From positions 1 through 45,719 of the forward strand of contig JAOMWM010000008.1 in the NCBI GenBank assembly GCA_028357285.1: DNA of 45,719 nt. The letters are read 5' to 3'. The stretch comes from Schleiferiaceae bacterium. Lineage in GTDB: Bacteria > Bacteroidota > Bacteroidia > Flavobacteriales > Schleiferiaceae. Within the stretch, counting starts at the first letter, position 1, and each line of letters starts with the position of its first letter. Position numbers and translations under genes: made by a program. The notes beneath the pieces were generated by a model. The model was not told where the DNA came from. It made no database searches and was given only the letters and a program-made list of their open reading frames with translations. Shown piece after piece: positions 42,777 to 45,719 of this stretch.

Positions 42777-43953
42777 ATCCTCTATAGATCAAGCGTTAAA
42801 ATCGCTATTGCCGCAATTAAATGCGGAAGATACTGCTGCAATCGTCGCACACCTGCCCCGATTAAAAGAGCGATTGGCACATTTAAGCGAAGCTATGCCT
42901 GGAATGCAACACAGTATTGCAATTAAAACTAATCCGCAGATCGAATTACTTCGAACGCTTGTTTCCTTGGGGTATGGATTAGAAGCGGCCTCTATAGAAG
43001 AGGTAAGAAGGGCGAAGGATGCTAGTTGTCCAGTAGATCAGATTGTTTTTGATTCTCCGGTTAAAACTCGTCTCGAAATCGCTGAAGTTGCATATGATAC
43101 TGGGATGCTTGTTAATGTAAATACGATCGCTGAGCTAGAACGTTTTCCAGCAGATGCTACTTGCGTATTGGGTATACGAATCAACCCGCAAGTCCATGCA
43201 GGTTCCCCTGAAATGTTTGATGTTAGTAAGAACGAAAGCAAATTTGGTGTTCCGATCTCGAACCAATCTGAACTTATTCGAGCTGCGATTGATTTTCCAG
43301 TAGGCGCGCTACACATTCATAGCGGGTCTCAGATGCAAAATTTAGAGGCCCAAAAAGAGGCACTTATAGGTTTAAGGGATGTGGCTTTAACCATAAACGC
43401 AAAGTCTCCAGGAAAAATTCATACGCTTGATATCGGTGGTGGATTGCCATCGGAAGCGATCGAAGGGCAAACTAAAATGACAGCGTACGGTTTAATGATA
43501 CAGGAGATTTTCCGAGGGACTTCATTCAAATTAGTCACAGAGTTTGGGCAATGGATACATGCGTCCGCGGGATTTTCGATCAGTACTATTGAATACGTTG
43601 TTCAGCCTGATCGGGTCTTCGTGCATTTAGGGGCCGATTTTTTTATGCGGGATGCATACACAAAAGCGCGTCCATTTCCTTTGGCTATAATTTCAGCACA
43701 GGGTAAATGGCGTGAGGGTAAAGAGCGCCCTTTTGATATTGCAGGTCCATTATGTTTTGCAGGTGATTATCTAGCACACAAGAAAAATTTACCAGGTGAT
43801 TTAAAAGAAAGTGATTACCTCGTTATCGATGAAACCGGAGCAAATACCTACGCGCTTTGGTCTAGGCATTGTTCCCGTACCGTCCCTTCTTACTGGGCTT
43901 GGGATGGAAATTCTATAGTTAAGTGGGCAGAACGCCAAACAATTGTTTTTTAA
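42766..43953 (+). CDS. Fold-type III PLP decarboxylase-like enzyme (DapDC/ODC group), diverged
   Basis: This protein of about 395 residues resembles diaminopimelate, ornithine or carboxynorspermidine decarboxylases. The PLP lysine is in IAIKTNPQ (Lys54), followed by LEAASIEEV, IRINPQV, LHIHSGSQ and the glycine-rich DIGGGLP. The C-terminal domain keeps GPLCFAGD, equivalent to the Cys and Asp that complete the dimer active site. The usual EPGR phosphate-site motif reads EFGQ. No ATG is available near the start. I chose GTG at 42766 (11-base overlap with the upstream gene); TTG at 42748 or 42763 is possible. The amino acid substrate is unknown. Confidence 0.75.
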   Translation: MENRSSIDQALKSLLPQLNAEDTAAIVAHLPRLKERLAHLSEAMPGMQHSIAIKTNPQIELLRTLVSLGYGLEAASIEEVRRAKDASCPVDQIVFDSPVKTRLEIAEVAYDTGMLVNVNTIAELERFPADATCVLGIRINPQVHAGSPEMFDVSKNESKFGVPISNQSELIRAAIDFPVGALHIHSGSQMQNLEAQKEALIGLRDVALTINAKSPGKIHTLDIGGGLPSEAIEGQTKMTAYGLMIQEIFRGTSFKLVTEFGQWIHASAGFSISTIEYVVQPDRVFVHLGADFFMRDAYTKARPFPLAIISAQGKWREGKERPFDIAGPLCFAGDYLAHKKNLPGDLKESDYLVIDETGANTYALWSRHCSRTVPSYWAWDGNSIVKWAERQTIVF

Positions 43954-43956
43954 TCT

Positions 43957-43964
43957 TATTTTTG
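43957..43964 (+). promoter_or_regulatory. Possible -7 element before the LamG protein gene
   Basis: TATTTTTG matches TAnnTTTG and lies 18 bases before the ATG at 43983. No TTG at proper spacing was found, so this is only a candidate. Confidence 0.35.
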
Positions 43965-43982
43965 GAACTCAAGCAGTTATAC

Positions 43983-45257
43983 ATGAAGAACACGCTTCTC
44001 CTTTTATTCGCATTTTTTTCGCCGGCACTTTTTGCCCAGGTAATGACCGTCACAGTTGATCAGGATGATTTTTTAGTTTGTCCAGATGAAATAGTAGAAG
44101 TCGTTGCTGCGCGAAGCACTACGTCGAACAACTCGTTACAATTTGATGGCTCATCAGATTATTTGGAAATACCAAATAACGCTGCATTTAACATTGGAAC
44201 TACCAGTTTTACGGTTGAATTTTGGGTTTTAGTAAACTCCACTTCAGGGCTTGAGTACCTGTCTGTGTATAGAAATGCTACAGGTCAAGGTTGGGCTATT
44301 TGGAAAGATAATTCAGGGAACGTAGGATTTGCTGCTAGAGATGCTGCAGGTGCATACGAATTAATGACAGGTAACATAACGGAAATCGATGACGGGAATT
44401 GGCACCACGTGGCTGTGACCTGGAACCGTGGTACAACGACCGCGACACTTTACATAGATGGTGGATTTGAAACCTCGAAAAGTTTCGGTGTCGGCGGAGA
44501 CATATCGCACACTGGTGATATTACCATGGGATATGGAGTAAGCCCTACGTCAGGTAATCCAAGCTATCTTAATGGCGAAATGGATGAATTTCGAATCTGG
44601 AATGAAGAGCGTGCCTCGGGCGATATTCAGACTTATATGAGTACACATTTGAACCCTGCTTCTTTTCCAACGCTTGCAACGAATTTTGACTTCAATGAGT
44701 TGACAGATGCGGATGGTTGGGAAGATTGTGCAGCAGGCATTATCGCACCAAACGGTACAACAACGCCTTCTGTAAATACGATGGGTGGACCAGTAATGAC
44801 ATTTAATTTTTCCTACACCTGGACGAACACCTCTGGAAACACACAGAGTGGTAGTATTTACCAAAAAGGGTTTTCTCGCGATGATACTGTTGTTGTCGAA
44901 GCAGGTTATTGTAAGTACTTATGTACCGATACAGTCTACATTGCTTTAGCAGAATGTGATACGCTCCCAGATCCAAGAGATGTGGCTGCGGTATTCGCAC
45001 CTACAGCATTTACTCCAAACGGTGATTCAAAGAATGATGTATATCTCGTTAAAGCGAACGCTATCACGTATTTCGAAATGCAGATTTATAATAGAGACGG
45101 TAATATCTTATTCCACAGTAAAGACATTAATACCGGTTGGAATGGTACGTTTAATGATAAGTCCTGTTACGAAGGAGTATATATAGCTCAGATCATGTAT
45201 CGAGACGTTGACGGCTTAGAATTTATCAAATACGAGCAATTTACCCTAATGCGTTAA
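43983..45257 (+). CDS. Secreted LamG/concanavalin-like protein with type B (gliding motility-associated) sorting domain
   Basis: This 424-residue protein has a signal peptide (MKNTLLLLFAFFSPALFAQ), a LamG-like domain at about residues 50-230 (LQFDGSSDYLEIPNN, FTVEFWV, NWHHVAVTWNRGT, EMDEFRIWNEERA) and a C-terminal gliding motility-associated domain at about 345-424 (FAPTAFTPNGDSKNDVYLV, MQIYNRDGNILFHS, GWNGTFNDKSCYEGVYIAQI). The C-terminus is the type B signal for type IX secretion. It is probably a cell-surface or released adhesin or glycan-binding protein. I chose the ATG at 43983 because the signal peptide starts there; upstream in-frame codons overlap the decarboxylase gene. Confidence 0.87.
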   Translation: MKNTLLLLFAFFSPALFAQVMTVTVDQDDFLVCPDEIVEVVAARSTTSNNSLQFDGSSDYLEIPNNAAFNIGTTSFTVEFWVLVNSTSGLEYLSVYRNATGQGWAIWKDNSGNVGFAARDAAGAYELMTGNITEIDDGNWHHVAVTWNRGTTTATLYIDGGFETSKSFGVGGDISHTGDITMGYGVSPTSGNPSYLNGEMDEFRIWNEERASGDIQTYMSTHLNPASFPTLATNFDFNELTDADGWEDCAAGIIAPNGTTTPSVNTMGGPVMTFNFSYTWTNTSGNTQSGSIYQKGFSRDDTVVVEAGYCKYLCTDTVYIALAECDTLPDPRDVAAVFAPTAFTPNGDSKNDVYLVKANAITYFEMQIYNRDGNILFHSKDINTGWNGTFNDKSCYEGVYIAQIMYRDVDGLEFIKYEQFTLMR

Positions 45258-45282
45258 GGTTGCGATAGCCGCAAAATAAATG

Positions 45283-45311
45283 AGCCTCGAGAATTTTCTC
45301 GAGGCTTTTTT
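45283..45311. terminator. Bidirectional terminator
   Basis: AGCCTCGAGA (45283-45292) and TCTCGAGGCT (45297-45306) form a perfect 10-bp stem with loop ATTT and a T run on the + strand. The LamG gene ends at 45257 and the YihY gene on the other strand ends at 45310, so it can serve both. Confidence 0.82.
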
Positions 45312-45719
45312 ATTCTGCTGTATTTTGATCCCTTTGTTGTTGAGCGCCAGAGATACTCGCATTTAGTTCAAACCCTATGATAAGGCCAAATGCATTCACG
45401 TAGATCCAAAGCAGCATAATCAACAGTGTGCCAATGGAGCCATAGAATTTGTTGTAGGTAGAAAAATTCTCTACATAGAAGCTGAATCCTTGCGAGGAAA
45501 TGATAATTAAGAACGTGGCCAATAAACTCCCCGCTGAAATAAAGCGCCAGTTTCTAGAGCGCACAGGTCCATAATTATAAACTAGCGAGATGGCTAAAAC
45601 TATAGTTAGGAGCAGGACGAGCAGTCTGCCCCAGTAAATAACAAATGAGGCATATTCTGCCAGGTATCCTAATTCTACAAGCCAACCCGTAAATCCTTGC
45701 GTAAATATCAATGCTACTA
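45310..45719 (-). CDS. YihY/BrkB-family inner-membrane protein (C-terminal part, cut by window edge)
   Basis: About 136 codons are visible on the - strand and the frame stays open to the window edge, so the N-terminus is missing. Three hydrophobic segments can be seen (WGRLLVLLLTIVLAISLVY, FISAGSLLATFLIIIS, IGTLLIMLLWIYVNAFGLIIGFELNA). The stretch FSTYNKFYGSIGTLLIMLLW and the following IGFELNA are the signature end of YihY/BrkB proteins. These are about 300 residues long and once were annotated as ribonuclease BN; the function is uncertain. Confidence 0.85.
   Translation of the reverse strand, partial: VALIFTQGFTGWLVELGYLAEYASFVIYWGRLLVLLLTIVLAISLVYNYGPVRSRNWRFISAGSLLATFLIIISSQGFSFYVENFSTYNKFYGSIGTLLIMLLWIYVNAFGLIIGFELNASISGAQQQRDQNTAE

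Noticed and set aside
44550-44864. 104-residue open frame on the - strand
   Set aside because: It is antisense to the LamG domain gene, which has a complete and recognisable domain structure.
1-45719. Search for CRISPR arrays, insertion sequences, integrases and toxin-antitoxin pairs
   Set aside because: No regularly spaced repeats, transposase or recombinase motifs, or paired small toxin-like genes were seen on either strand.

Overview
The window comes from a member of the Bacteroidota, probably a marine alginate degrader. The evidence is a SusC/SusD pair, type IX secretion sorting domains of both type A and type B, several Bacteroidota-type promoters (TTG, about 19 bases, TAnnTTTG), a tmRNA whose tag ends YALAA, and several small protein families that I know mainly from this phylum. 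The marine habitat is inferred from alginate use. I cannot place it below phylum with certainty; a CarB without its C-terminal domain suggests Flavobacteriia or a relative.

Region 1 (104-17278, + strand) is a tightly packed alginate utilization locus of 13 genes. Gaps are 0-29 bases and several genes overlap, so it reads as one operon. The order is: SusC-type TonB-dependent transporter, SusD-type lipoprotein, PKD surface glycan-binding lipoprotein, three tandem PL7 proteins, a long PL6 lyase, a PL17 exo-lyase, KdgF, an MFS uronate transporter, an SDR (DEH reductase), KdgK and KdgA. Together these capture alginate at the surface, import oligomers, cut them to unsaturated monouronate, linearise that to DEH, reduce it to KDG, phosphorylate it and cleave KDPG to pyruvate and glyceraldehyde 3-phosphate. 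The third PL7 copy has lost several active-site residues.

Region 2 (17335-22360, - strand) converges on region 1 at a perfect 13-bp hairpin. It holds two PL7/PL18-like lipoprotein lyases, a PL6 lyase with a type IX sorting domain, and an unassigned jelly-roll protein with a type IX sorting domain. No transcription factor for the locus is visible; a 14-codon tail of an unidentified gene ends at position 45.

Region 3 (22549-34257) holds housekeeping genes: tmRNA (ssrA) with its terminator, a saccharopine dehydrogenase-like enzyme, MeaB, a small membrane protein, a class I aminotransferase, a DUF6165 protein, a TrkH-type potassium transporter, a 2OG-Fe(II) oxygenase, an SDR, a DEAD-box RNA helicase with a structured leader, a methyltransferase, and rpmH with a textbook promoter and terminator.

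Region 4 (34273-45719) holds carB (short form), a small DUF4834-like protein, a glycosyltransferase, a YfhO-like membrane protein, a pair of translationally overlapping PLP-fold enzymes behind a palindromic operator-like site, a LamG protein with a type B sorting domain, and the C-terminal part of a YihY/BrkB membrane protein cut by the window edge. There are no insertion sequences, CRISPR arrays, rRNA genes or standard tRNA genes. No gene-free stretch exceeds about 240 bases.
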